Origin: Paralichthys olivaceus
Lineage: Eukaryota > Chordata > Actinopteri > Pleuronectiformes > Paralichthyidae
DNA: 64,000 nucleotides
Direction of reading: 5' to 3'
Assembly: GCF_024713975.1 (NCBI RefSeq)
Contig: NC_091094.1
Location: 21,476,501-21,540,500, forward strand
The notes under the pieces were generated by a model. The model saw only the letters and a program-made list of their open reading frames with translations, had not been told where the DNA came from and did no database searches. Positions within the stretch are counted from its first letter, which is position 1. Every line of letters starts with the position of its first letter. This document shows positions 42,961 through 55,200 of the stretch, piece after piece. The position numbers and the translations under genes are program-made.

Positions 42961-44550
42961 TGACTGACGCTACAGCATCTTGCAGCAGTTATGTTAACTA
43001 AACCACGACAAAGGACTTTTAATATTTTGCAAAGTGAAACAAGTGGATGAGTATAAAGGCAAGAGGTGGAGGTAAATTATCATTATAACTGCTTTTTCAA
43101 TAAAGGGTGTGATAAACCATGTTGAGCCAAATGTTTGATTTGTGTTCTAATGTGAATCTCGTATTGTTTTAGTAAACCAGAAAGTGTTGCCTGACCGAGA
43201 ACCAAATCCAAGCAACCCGGAATGACCACCAGACGACCAGGGAGGACGGTACCACTATTGGACACTTCACAAAATTAAATCAAAACAAGCAGTGAAACAA
43301 CTGTCTCCAGTTGCAGCTTATGACTGAGAACTGTGGGCATTGTTTCGTGGTTTACCACTAGATGGAGCAGCAGATTTTAGAAGAGGTCTGGTTATAACTG
43401 AACCTACAGTCATGGCTGTGTCTCCAGAAATAGATCCAACTAGAACTTCTAATAGCTTCTTACAAAAGCTTAAGAAAAGACACAGGCGCACAGTTAGTGG
43501 GTGGAGTCATGATAATCCACTACATCCTGACTCATCGGCTCCACTTAAAGACACTCTTAAGTTTCCATGTCGCACTGTCACAGGTCACGCTGTGATCTCA
43601 TTCCCTGCCTCACACAACTATATCATATGTTGTCTTTGTTGTTTTTGTTTTCCCTTCATCCCTAGTAACACTGAGTTGGTGTAGGAGCCACTTGTGGAGC
43701 CTCAACTGCAGGTTGTATTATAATATTTAAGGTTAGAGAGACAGACCCATTTATTAATTCATCTTTATTCCTTTCTAATTCATTTCCTACGTGAGACATT
43801 TTCTTTTGTTCAGTTTGTCAATGATTTATGTATATGTATGAAATCAAAGCTATGTGTGGTTAATACACATGAATATAAGTTATTAAATCAAACAAAAAAT
43901 ACCCACCCTCTGCTGATAGTATTGCAATAAACCCAAAAGGATCCTAGTTTATTAATACTTTATTAATACCCTATTTAGGCTATATAAGTTTTAGTTAAAC
44001 AATAAAGTGCTGTACAATACTATACTGTTGTATTATGGTAATTCTGACAAGATTCAGTAGAGAGAATCACATACAGGAGGAATGAGTTAGTCACTGAGTG
44101 TGTGAGTCAGTGGGTCTTTCATTTGAAATGGAGTCAACACCTCAGTCCAACTTCCCTGACTGTTGTTTCCTGATATGTTTGCTTACTTGTTTCAGCCTAA
44201 AATTAAAACTTCTCATTATGAGAATCCAATTAGTAAAAAAATCCCTAGATAATACAAACAAAATAACATTGAGAATTGAGTGTCACAATCACAATGTACA
44301 TTGGATAAACCTAGAAAATAATGTGATTTATACATTTAACAGAATAAATGCTCTAAGTGATATTATATTTATTACTTCACCTGCAGGGGGATTTAGTTTG
44401 CTCTGGATTTAAGCAGTGAGAAACTGTGCCACCTGTTTCCTGAATATCAGCTGTCGGCCTGGAACTTTATCGTAAAAGATGGGAGACCCGTTCCAGCCGT
44501 AAGCATCCCTCACGTCACACCTAATAATACACACTGACAACAGGCAGGGC
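42961..44550. other. Intergenic, STIMATE to MUSTN1
   Basis: Holds a decayed tRNA-Glu-like stretch (43185-43247). The remainder is AT-rich with no gene. A TGAGTCA site at 44103-44109 may belong to the MUSTN1 promoter. Confidence 0.55.
43185..43247 (-). pseudogene. tRNA-Glu-derived remnant 3
   Basis: TTGCCTGACCGAGAACCAAA, then CAACCCGG and CCACCAGACGACCAGGGA, aligns with the reverse complement of tRNA-Glu, including both acceptor ends, but the anticodon arm is mostly lost. Confidence 0.65.
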
Positions 44551-44712
44551 AGTGGGCAGCTGCTCTGACTGACTCACTGGGTCTGGACCAGGACTATATA
44601 TATATATGATGGCAGGCATGTTGGGAGACAAAGACACACAGTTGAAAAACAGCAGCGACAGTGTCACACTGGAGAGGCCGCCTGTTGGATTAATACAACA
44701 AATTCACTCACC
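44551..44712 (+). promoter_or_regulatory. MUSTN1 core promoter and 5' UTR
   Basis: Within about 50 bp there is an E-box CAGCTG (44557-44562), an AP-1 site TGACTCA (44570-44576) and a TATA run (about 44594-44606), spaced for a start near 44630. A further AP-1 site lies at 44103-44109. AP-1 control of the mammalian MUSTN1 promoter is known; the E-box would fit muscle expression. The start site is inferred. Confidence 0.7.
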
Positions 44713-46797
44713 ATGTCACAGGTAAGTTACAGATTACTTAACTAAATCTTAGACATTACCCCAGATATCAACAATACCATGATTTTGTGTCTTTTATTTC
44801 CACCTTTAACATTCATAATCTTCTTTCTTTTCCAAACACCAGCCAGGCGAGGTGAAGAAGAAGAAGCGTCCCCCTATGAAGGAGGAGGACCTGAAAGGAG
44901 CCCGCAGTAAACTGGGACTGAAGGGCGAGGTCAAGAGTAAGACCTATGAGGTCATGATGGAGTGTGGTGAGCACAGCCTCTTACCAGCGACATGTAAAAA
45001 CACAACACGGGGTCAGATGTTGACTCTAAAAACATAGATTTACTCAATAGATACATTGAAGAGGATATATAAATAAATAAGCATACATACCAGTAAAGTA
45101 TTAGAAATATATAAATAGAGTAAATAAATTGAGAGTACTGCTTTACCTGAATGACCAGATTTAGCTCTAATCTCTTTGTACTTTGTACTTTAATTTTGTT
45201 CTCCTTCTACTGGACTGAAGCTTCATGCTGTGCCCAGTTCCAAGTGTCTTTATGGATGAAATGTAGAAATACGGAAGTTAATAACTGTAGATTATTTCCC
45301 AATTGATTATCTACTTACATGTTCATGCATTTATTTGTATTTGTATGCTATCTCTTCTTTCACTTCAATATCTATCTGTTTTTATATTCAAATAATACTT
45401 ATGAGGTAATGATTTATTTCTGTGTTCCACTATTTTGTCAGACTTGTGTATGTATTAGTGAATCATAATGTATCTATCACAAGATACTTCCCACTGCAGA
45501 TCTGTTTACTTTAGTCTGAGGAACTCACATTCTACAGTTTGAAGAGGTTCAAATTTTAAACAAGTCACAGACGTGCTGAGAAAAAACTAGTTCCCTGACC
45601 GGGAATCGAACCCGGGCCGCGGCGGTGAGAGCGCCGAATCCTAACCACTAGACCACCAGGGACGGTTGAACGCTGTAAAATAGAAATATTTCTCGAACCT
45701 GCTCCTCTGGTTCGTGGCTGACAGGCGGTTTGTGACTTCTCTTCATACGCAGTTCTCTGTTCTTTATACTTCTTCCGTCGTCATTGAATCAACACGCCAA
45801 CCACCACGTGGCTCTCCCCTGTTACATTCAAACCTGTCCCCCTCTAAACAATGGCAGGTAGGAACTAATGAACCCCTTGGCAGAGGGACATGCAGCTGCA
45901 GCTTCACATGAAAATATAAAAGTGAAATAATCATTAGTGCTATGAATGATTATTAAACAATGATGTATTTACACTAAACCTAAATCTGCAGGTGCACAGT
46001 AATGTTGTGGGATTATTGCTACTGAGATAAATAATGAACCCAGTAACCCAAACAGCTCAATAAGAAAGAATGAAATCTGCAAAACTTAAGTTGTTAGAAT
46101 AACCCAAATATAATGTGTACGGACACAGTATAGACATCTAGTGGTGAGGTTGCATGTTGCAGCTGAATACCCCTCACCTCACCCTCCCCTTTCTAAACGA
46201 AGGAGAACCTGTGGTACCTTCAGTTATAAAAACTCAAAAGGTTAAGTTTGTCCCGTTTGGGCTACCGTAAAAAACATGGTGGGCTCTGTAGAGAGGACCC
46301 ACTCTAGATGTTAATATAACTTATTTAAATGTAAATCCCAATCTAGGGTTAAGAAAACAATTAGTACAATTTAGATGAAACACACCAGGATTGTTTTATA
46401 TTACATTTCTGCCAATAGATCCCTTTCACCTAAATATTACAAAATGTATCTTTAAAGCCTGCAAATGAATTAATATTTGGTCATTATGATCAGGACTGAT
46501 GATTGTTAAAAAATGCAACTAAGTAAAAGTTTATAAATATTTCTAACAACTTTGTTTCGCAGATGTTTTTGTCGTCTAACATCTCCAGATACACTGTTTT
46601 TAAATTGGTGCACTAGGGTTGAATACTTTAATTCAGTAAACTGACAGTAACATGAGTGTCTGTGTCTCTTTCCATGTTCAGAGCGTATGGGCAAAGTGGC
46701 TCCGTCTGTGTTCAGTGGTGTGAGGTCAGGGACGGAGACGGCCCTGGACAAGCCTACTGCTGCCAAAGCTCCAGGAGCCAGTGTGTTCAGCAAGTAG
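44713..46797 (+). CDS. mustn1: Musculoskeletal embryonic nuclear protein 1, 82 aa
   Basis: Coding exons: 44713-44721 (Met-Ser-Gln only), 44843-44966, 46682-46797. The sum is 249 nt with TAG, giving 82 aa, the same as human. Seen: lysine-rich nuclear signal [17 protein letters not shown], the conserved KSKTYEVM block, and a C-terminal PSVFSG...TGTET-like repeat region ending ASVFSK. No enzyme domain. Known role: small nuclear protein expressed in skeletal muscle, cartilage and regenerating tissue, linked to myogenic and chondrogenic differentiation. The tiny first coding exon is the usual family arrangement. Intron 2 carries an antisense tRNA-Glu. Confidence 0.95.
45591..45662 (-). tRNA. tRNA-Glu (anticodon CTC), second copy
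   Basis: All 72 nt are the same as the copy at 1658-1729. A run of six A on + (about 45581-45586) gives a T-run terminator on the - strand. The immediate flank ACTAG/GTAG is short and the wider flanks differ, so this was not a recent large duplication. It lies antisense in intron 2 of MUSTN1. Confidence 0.96.
46130..46456 (-). mobile_element. MITE-like element, copy 3 (family M1, inverted)
   Basis: Read on - it starts CTTTAAAGATACATTTTGTA and contains the same internal phrases as copy 1 (GTGAAAGGGATCTATTGGCA, and a GAGGACC/GAGAG block). It lies in intron 2 of MUSTN1, 225 bp before exon 3. Confidence 0.75.
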
Positions 46798-47040
46798 AAA
46801 CTGCAGGACAGAAGAGAGAGAGAGCTGTGGAAAACATACACGACAGTCTTTAAGTGTTTGATGATATGGATTAAAAACAGAGGGTTTTATCACATTTTAG
46901 TAGAGATCATGGTTTTAGAGATAGTTGCTTAATGCTGTGGGAGTGTGTTGACTTTGTTGCTATGTAAGCAGTGACTGTACTTTGTTGTTTGAACAGTGCA
47001 TCAGACATCAGATTTTGATTAAAGTGGCTCATGCTTTGGA
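46798..47040 (+). other. MUSTN1 3' UTR
   Basis: Only variant hexamers are seen: ATTAAA at 46870-46875 and at 47018-47023. The second gives a 3' UTR of about 240 nt. The end is inferred. Confidence 0.45.
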
Positions 47041-48810
47041 TTGATTGCATCATTGATATATCAGTAGAGACTTAGCTTTTAAAAATATATATATTTACCT
47101 ATTATTTCTGCTTTTACTCGACCACTTCCTTCTTAAATATTTTCCCCTTATATTAAAATATAATGTTTTTTATTATCATAGTTTGTTTGTAGTAAATTAT
47201 ATTTGGGGCTTGAAATGACTAAATGCAGTAAAGAGTAATCATGGCAGGTTACCTCAGGTCTTTTGTCACTTACTCCAATAGCTCCAAAAAGCACATAGCT
47301 TCTGTTTGCACTCGTATACAATATAAATGGCACGCAATAGACCTGACGACTTATTGTAATAAAAGTCAGAGCTCAAGATGATTTGGGATTTAATGTTTTC
47401 AGGTGTTTTGAATTTATAGAAGAAAGTGTTTATTTGATTATCTACCACCGTCTCATTCATATATGTACAACAGTAGCTCTCCATACTGGATGTATCTGAA
47501 TTCACTGTGTTATTGTTCATCTTGTAATTTTAAACTTTAATTAATAAATTCAATCTTTTGTCAACATATGATTATTTTTGATACGTTTTTGATTACTATT
47601 GCAATAATGTTTAAGCTGCAATGAAGAGTCTTTCTTGTTTTAACAGTGCATTACATGACTACATGTATGTGACAGGGGTCATTGGTTGTAACACATGTGA
47701 TCTCTATCATCACTGGACTCTGCAGTTCTCCTGAAGAAGTGCACAGTGGAAAACTAGCTTTAACCTTTACAGTCACCAGGTGGCCAAGACACAACTCCTA
47801 ATCAATACTAATGTTACCCTTTTATACAGAAGTGTTATAGATCTTGCAAACAAGATTTCATTATCAACCCAGCTTGTTATTTCTGCAAATGTCTTAATTA
47901 CTTCATGCACCACTGAACTGTCTTAAGGCCTCATCTTCATATAGTTTTAAAGGTTCAGTGTGTTTTACGTTTCAGCTGAGTTATGAAATTCGTGGTGCAG
48001 ACCCCAAAGGTTTGATATCATATTCAAGTCTGCAAAACATTGCACATTATTGATTTCTGAATCCTTTAACCTACTGTGGACAATGACTCATCAGATGTGC
48101 AGAGTGCACTCCCACCTGTGTTTGTTCACAAGGTTCATAGTGCAGCCCAAATCAACATGTGTTGATAATCCATGATGTGAGAAACACATTTACTGCAAAA
48201 GGCACCTTGTAGTCCAGTTATGTAATTAGCCCTCTATAACACATTCATCTACGTGCTACCTGCTGGTCAAATCTAAACCTTACTTTTTTCAGTAGTTGCA
48301 TTAAAAAAAACATACAAGAGAGTCTTTCTGGTTTCAGACAGCTGCCGACTGTTCGCTCCCGCTGGGAAATGATGTAAACACCCACACATCAAGTGAAGCA
48401 GCACAAGACATTCAGTGAAAGGGTGAAAGGAAGAGGAAGAACGCATTGACCTAACGCCAGATTAGGGTTAGAACAAACCTAACTGATGTTGATGAATGGA
48501 TGAACAAATAGTGTTTTATTCAGAAACACACATGTAAAATACACTTAAAATAACTCCAAAAGACATTCTGACATGAGCAACCAAACATCACAGTAACTGA
48601 TGGAATAAATGCTTCATATTGACCTTAAATCCATTTAGACACTAACATTGTTCTTTATGTTGAGGCTCTGCAGGTTGGTCATGAACAGTCGCACACTGCA
48701 GATTGAGCACAGACATTTCTTTCACAATTTTGCAAGCAGCAGCACTTCTAACTCAGGGCCTTCTGACCACTGAGCTCAGGTCTGTTTCTGGTTGTCAATA
48801 GTGCAGGAGA
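47041..48810. other. Intergenic, MUSTN1 to ITIH gene 1
   Basis: AT-rich. A short stretch at about 47946 (TTTTAAAGGTTCAGTGTG) matches the end of the M1 repeat family, with no clear remaining element. Nothing else can be supported. Confidence 0.5.
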
Positions 48811-48812
<2 letters not shown>

Positions 48813-48881
<69 letters not shown>

Positions 48882-48904
48882 AGACATATACACCCACACA
48901 CACT

Positions 48905-48960
<56 letters not shown>

Positions 48961-49048
48961 CACACACACATATATACACATATACACCCACACACACGCA
49001 CACAAACAAAAACACACACACACACAGTCACACGCACACACACACACC
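48813..49048. repeat. Compound (CA)n microsatellite upstream of ITIH gene 1
   Basis: About 235 bp of mostly CA dinucleotides with GACA, CATATA and CACCCA interruptions, ending about 65 bp before the start codon at 49113. Its open frames are artefacts of the repeat. Confidence 0.97.
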
Positions 49049-49112
49049 GCCCATCCCCCTGGACAGAGAGCTGTTTTCTGAGCAGTGAAGTCAACCAGTG
49101 TTCAGTTTGGTC

Positions 49113-49223
49113 ATGTCTGGACTGCTGGGTGTTCGACTGCTGCTGTTGTGGGGCTGCCTCTGGCCGTCCAGCCTGACCCAGGGGGCTCTGGTCATCTCTG
49201 GAGACCATGAAGCGACACAGGTG

Positions 49224-49268
<45 letters not shown>

Positions 49269-52200
49269 TCTTTTACTATGACTTTAATTTGAAGTCACAT
49301 TTATGTTGGAAGTTAAATTTTTTTATCAGTATAGCTCCTGATTGAGCCAGGTCCGACTTCCTCTCAAATACTTTGACTCAAGCTTTGCTCTACCAGAGTT
49401 TGCATTTTTAAACCTGTTTAGATTTATTATCACTGTCTCCCATGAGCTATCTCTGCTCTTTATTTGTACATGTGAGACACATGTTTTTTAACAAAATGTG
49501 TTTTTTTGTTCAATAATTGAGCTTTATTTGTATTTCAGGAGATGGGAGGGGCTGCCAGATCACTGCAGGTATTTGTTAGACAGTCAGTTACACGCTATGT
49601 CATGTGTATTAAGTTTTTTCCCTTGATAAACAATATTAAAACAGTGTTTGGAACATCATAATTGCATGAAAAGTTAACATAAATCAACTTTTTTTAAAGA
49701 GGTACAGTTAACAGAAAATGCATGTGGGGCATAAAGCAGCAGTCTTAGTTGAAATTGACAGTTTTATTTGATTTTAAATTTAGATTTTTTCAAATCTGAA
49801 AAGAAAATGATTTCCTTTTTGGGTTTTTTCTTAACAGAAAAGAAGTACAAGTGAAGCCACGGTAAGAAAATAATGTTTTTCTTTAATAATGTGAGGGGAT
49901 CATCTTACCTGCCAGATCGTCAGAAACACACAATAGGAAGGAGAAGAATAATTTAAATACCATTAGTAGCCAGATTGTCAACTGAAAAAGCTTTTTGTTT
50001 GAAGCTAGTTGCTTGAGGCTTAACAAATTAAATTAAGACTGTAGAGTAACAGGTAGGTAGAGCAACTTCCTGAAGAAAGCAATGAGAATACACACAGGAT
50101 GCAGGTAGGTTCTAAAAGAGATTGGATAAAAATGAACTGGGAATAACTGAACTGACTTTTTTTTCCATATATCCATATGTCCCTGCTGAACTGCCTCATC
50201 CGAACACTCCCAAAGTGGAACCAGTGACATCATGTCTTCTGTCTTTTAAGATACTTTTTTTGGCACCAGTCAGGGCAAGTCAGCATGGGCTGGACCCCGC
50301 TGTGAAAAAAGCAGGGGCAAACTGTTTCAAGTAATTATAAAAGTGAAAATATCTGATATTACAGTAATTCACTGGACAGAAAGCCTAAATACAAGTGCAG
50401 TGCCCATTTAAACATGTCTGTTTGGTATGGGCTGGACATTGTGTGCAGAGCTTTTAATGAACAGTCTATGCTGAAGATTCTATAGTTGATGTTTTTCATC
50501 AAATCTAACTGCATTTTCTTTTTTTACTGTTCATGTGCGTGATGTTCTAAATCAAAGTTTCGTAATTCTGCTTGATATAAAGCATTGCAGCAACAAAACA
50601 ATCATTGCGCTTGTTCGTTTTTAGACAAATTGTTAAAGAGAATGTGGAATATATGGATGTTGTTGCCATGACGGAGATCAGCAGGTCCATCTGTCTCACT
50701 CCAATATGGTGAAAGATAAATAACAAGTCATCGGTTTGACACCGTTTCTGATCACTGCTGTAGTTTATCCAAGGATGCAAAAGAAGAAATGTTCAACTTG
50801 GTCCACAGACTGAAGGCACACTGCCCCACCCCCACTGACTACTACTGAGCGCTGGTTGCCTGTTGATTCCATATTTATTAATATTGAACCCTGAACACAA
50901 GCTTCTCATTTTCATGAGTTTCTGTCTTTCCATCTCATCCTTTCTTTCTGCCTCAGGTGGAGGTGTACAGTGTCACCGTGGACTGCACAGTGTTGTCTCG
51001 TTTCGCCCACACGGTCATGACCTCCAAGGCTCTGAACAAAGCAAACTCCTCGCAGGAAATCTTCTTTGAGGTGGAGCTGCCCAAGACGGCCTTCATCACC
51101 AACTTCAGCATGTCAGTCCTTGCACACTCTTATTTCCAATCTCTTCACACTCCAGCATTTATTACCTGTCTGTTTATGACACCATCATTCTCCCTGTTTA
51201 CTTTTACAGTTGTGCTCCAAAGCATATTTTTATTAGAATGATCCAGTTTATTTACTTTCCTTAAGTTGCATCATGCTGCTCTCCATCTCTGCGTCTCTTC
51301 AAAAGGGAGATCGAAGGTCAGGTGTATGTCGGGCAGGTGAAGGAGAAAGAGAAAGCCAAGAAACAGTATGAGAAGGCTGTTTCCTCTGGACAGACTGCTG
51401 GACTGGTCAAGTGAGTCAGTCAAGGTTGAATATGCATAAACCCAGTATTACAAACACAAAATACACATTCAAAGCAACATCTGCAGCTGTCACTTACAAC
51501 TGTGTTTTATTTCAGGGCCTCTGGGAGAAAGATGGAGAAGTTTTCAGTGTCTGTCAACATCGCAGCCAATAATAATGTGACCTTCACTCTGACCTATGAG
51601 GAGCTCCTTCAGAGGAAAATGAGCCAGTATGAGATTTTAACACGAATTAAACCCAAGACCGTGGTCCAGGACTTTCAGGTGCATCTATGCTCATGATTCT
51701 ATTTCCACCTGATTTAATTGATCCTAAATGAAAGTTTGTCTCACAAATGATGTTGTGTCTGTTTGTGTGAGGAGACAGATTGTGACAAATATCTACGAGC
51801 CTCAGGGTATTACGTTTGTTGATGCCCATGCAACCTTCCTTTCCAATGACTTGCTCCCCCTGGTGGACAAAACGGTCACAGACAAAAAGGTGTGTGATAC
51901 AGTAGCCCTCCAAAATTCAAAATGATTCAGGTTTCACTTCCTTTTCTTCAATGCACCAGCATTTCTGGCCTGAGAATAATAAAGAACAAGCTGAGCTCAG
52001 TGTGTTTATCCCTTTATCAGGCACACATCTCATTCTCACCAACTGTGGAGCAGCAGAGAAAATGTCCAGGTTGTGATGGAACACTCATCGATGGAGATTT
52101 TGTCATCAAATATGATGTAAACAGACCAAAGGGCATCGGGGACATTAAGGTCAGCTGTCACTAAACTCAGTATCTGCTGCACACATTTAAAAAATATTGA

Positions 52201-55200
52201 TGAATCTGTGATTAATTTGTGTCATTCGTTCATGTAAATCATGATCATCTTCCCTTCAGATTGTGAATGGATACTTTGTGCACTTCTTCTCTCCACCTGA
52301 CCTGACCAGACTCCAAAAGAATGTGGTGTTTGTGATCGACAGGAGCGGATCAATGAGTGGGAGAAAGATTGCTCAAGTGAGAGTATATATTTATATTTTA
52401 ATGTAGTTCAGATGTATTGACGTGCACATGCACACAGTGTGACCTCTGATCTTGTAATCCTTTGTAGACACGAGAGGCAATGCTTGAAATCCTCAAAGAC
52501 CTTCACGAGGACGACCACTTTGCTTTGGTACAGTTTGATGACAGTATGCATACCTGGAGGGACTCACTTAGCAAAGCAACAAAGGAAAATATTGAAGCCG
52601 GCATGGGCTACGTGAGGAGAATAAGAGAATCTGGCAGTTAAGAGAATAACAAGTGGCACTTTGATCTCTTTGATCGTCTTTATTTCTACAATGATAGAAA
52701 TGTATCCTGATACGAGACACTTGACTGTTTGTGTTTTCCTTCTAGTGACTGATATCGATGGAGCAGTGTTGAGAGCTGTGAACATGCTGGTCACAGACAG
52801 GAGAGAGAAGAGGCTCTCTGAAAGGAGTAGTGATATGATTATTTTACTGACTGATGGAATGCCAAATTCTGGTGAGCATGTTGGGTGTGCACATACTGTT
52901 GGATATATTTGTGTGATTGCACTTTTGATCAATTTTCTTAAGGTTTAGCATTAAATCTGTGCATGTTGTATCTCTGGCTTTGAAGGAGAAACAAATCTCG
53001 AGCAGATCCAAAAGAATATGCTTTCTGCCATCGGAGGAAAAATGTCATTGTTCTGTCTTGGGTTTGGCGATGATGTGGATTATTCCTTCCTGGATGTGAT
53101 GGGCAAACAAAACAAAGGAATGGCCCGCAGAATATATGAAGCTTCAGATGCAGCCGTTCAACTCCAGGTGGAGGAATCAGACTATGAATACAATTCTGAG
53201 CAAATATTTTTTTGTGATTTTGAATTTAAACTGGAATGGCTCACCCCTTGAATTCCACATCACCGTCATGTTCGTTCAGACACAGTCCTAAAAGTATTGA
53301 AGATATATTTAAACTGCTGCTGATAACCAACATTACCTTAGCTACATATTGATGGTTGTTACAGGTTTGTTGCCCTATTTGTTACTGTACAGAAAAAAAT
53401 CCAAAGTTCAAGTTTTATTGTCAACACAAGGTCAATGGAATAATGAAAAGTGTTGGACAAGAGGAGAGGTTAGCTCAGAAGTCAGGGCAATGTTATAAAC
53501 GAAATATAAAGTACAGTTTAAAGTAAGAAAAGAAACTGAAATTTTTTTTGGGGGGAATAAAATCTATTTAAATACCAATGCATAAGAATATATGAGATAG
53601 AGCTCTACATAAGACAAATAATAAAACGTAATACAATACTGTATATACATAGTGTGTATGTATGTATGTATGTATATATATATACAGATTACGCAGTTTA
53701 CAAACCATATATAAAGTTCCCACAATATGCTTGAGTTTTTTTTCATCAAGATCCTCAGTTATTCAGGGAATCGGTCAAAATGTCTCGCAATGTTAAAAAA
53801 AGTAAAACAAAAAATTCTGTATTAACCCCTCGGACATGTCAAAACTTTAATGGGTACTTCTTTCATCATCCCTCCATCAAGTTTCATGAAACTGCCTTCT
53901 GTAGGTTTTATGTAATCTTGCTAATGAACGAACAAAGAAACAAATAAACAAATAAACAGAAGCAAATACATAAGCTCCTTGGCAGATTATAATACAATAA
54001 AAAATAATAACAGCAGTTTAATTAGCACATTTTGTACAAATACATCTAAAACAATGTGTGTTTGCAACAATTTCAGGGTTTCTACGATGAAGTTTCAAGC
54101 CCTCTGCTCATGGAGGTGGACCTGCGTTATCCTGACAATGCAGTAGACCTTTTGACGACCAACCACTTCAGCCAGCTGTTTAATGGCTCAGAGATTGTGG
54201 TGGCTGGTCGGCTGACAGACAACAACCTGGACAACTTCATGGTGGAGGTTTTCGGCGAGGGGGTGAGGAGAGGGAAATGGCTGAAATTTGGAGACAATTA
54301 GATGAAAAGGAAACTTGTTGATTATTTCTCTAATCACTTGCATTTCTTCCTGTTTCGTCTTCCCTGTAGCTTGAGAGAAACTACGAAGCGCAGGGCCAGG
54401 CCAGTGCTCAGAACTGGAATGTTGTTTATCCAGATGAGGAGTACATCTTTGGGGATTTCACAGAGCGCCTGTGGGCCTATCTGACCATCCAGCAATTACT
54501 GGACAAGAGGTTAGTTTGAGTCATTTTAGTTGATCTGAGTTGCTCTAGCTTGAAAATCATTTCCATTGATCTAATTAGCACAGAGCCTGTTCTCAACATA
54601 TCTGTTTGGAATGGGCTATTTGTCCTGGGGTAATTTTTCAGAGCAGCAACACTTCTACAATAAACTGTCACTCTCATTGTATTCAACTCAAGATCACAAT
54701 TTGTCAAAATAAAACTCAGTACAAAGCATTACAGCAACAAAACAAATGTGCTTTTAAGACAAATTGCTAAAAAGGAAATAATTCTATGAATGTTATTGCC
54801 TTGATGGAGATCAGACCCTGTGTATGTCTGTATTTGTCTGATTTGGTGAAATGGTAATAATCAATTTATCTAAAAATTCCATTTTCTGTCAGCCCTTAAA
54901 TAAGCTTGTAATATTCATATATAGATTATTTTATAGTTTTCTGAATGCCAGTGTCATTTTGTCAACATTGTTTTTTTCTTCCTGCAGCAAAACTGGAACA
55001 CCAGAGGAGAAAGTCAATGCTACAGCAAGGGCATTGGACTTGTCTCTACAATACAGCTTTGTCACTCCTCTCACTTCCATGGTTGTCACCAAGCCTGAAA
55101 CCGAGGACGGAACTGAGAGCCCTCTCATTGCTGACAAGCTGACTGAGGGTAAAGGGAAAAGGAAAGGCTTTAAAGAGTGATGCAGACCAAAATTTACTGT

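Noticed and set aside
48748-49088. Cys-Val and His-Thr repeat proteins on both strands
   Set aside because: These are translations of the (CA)n/(TG)n microsatellite.
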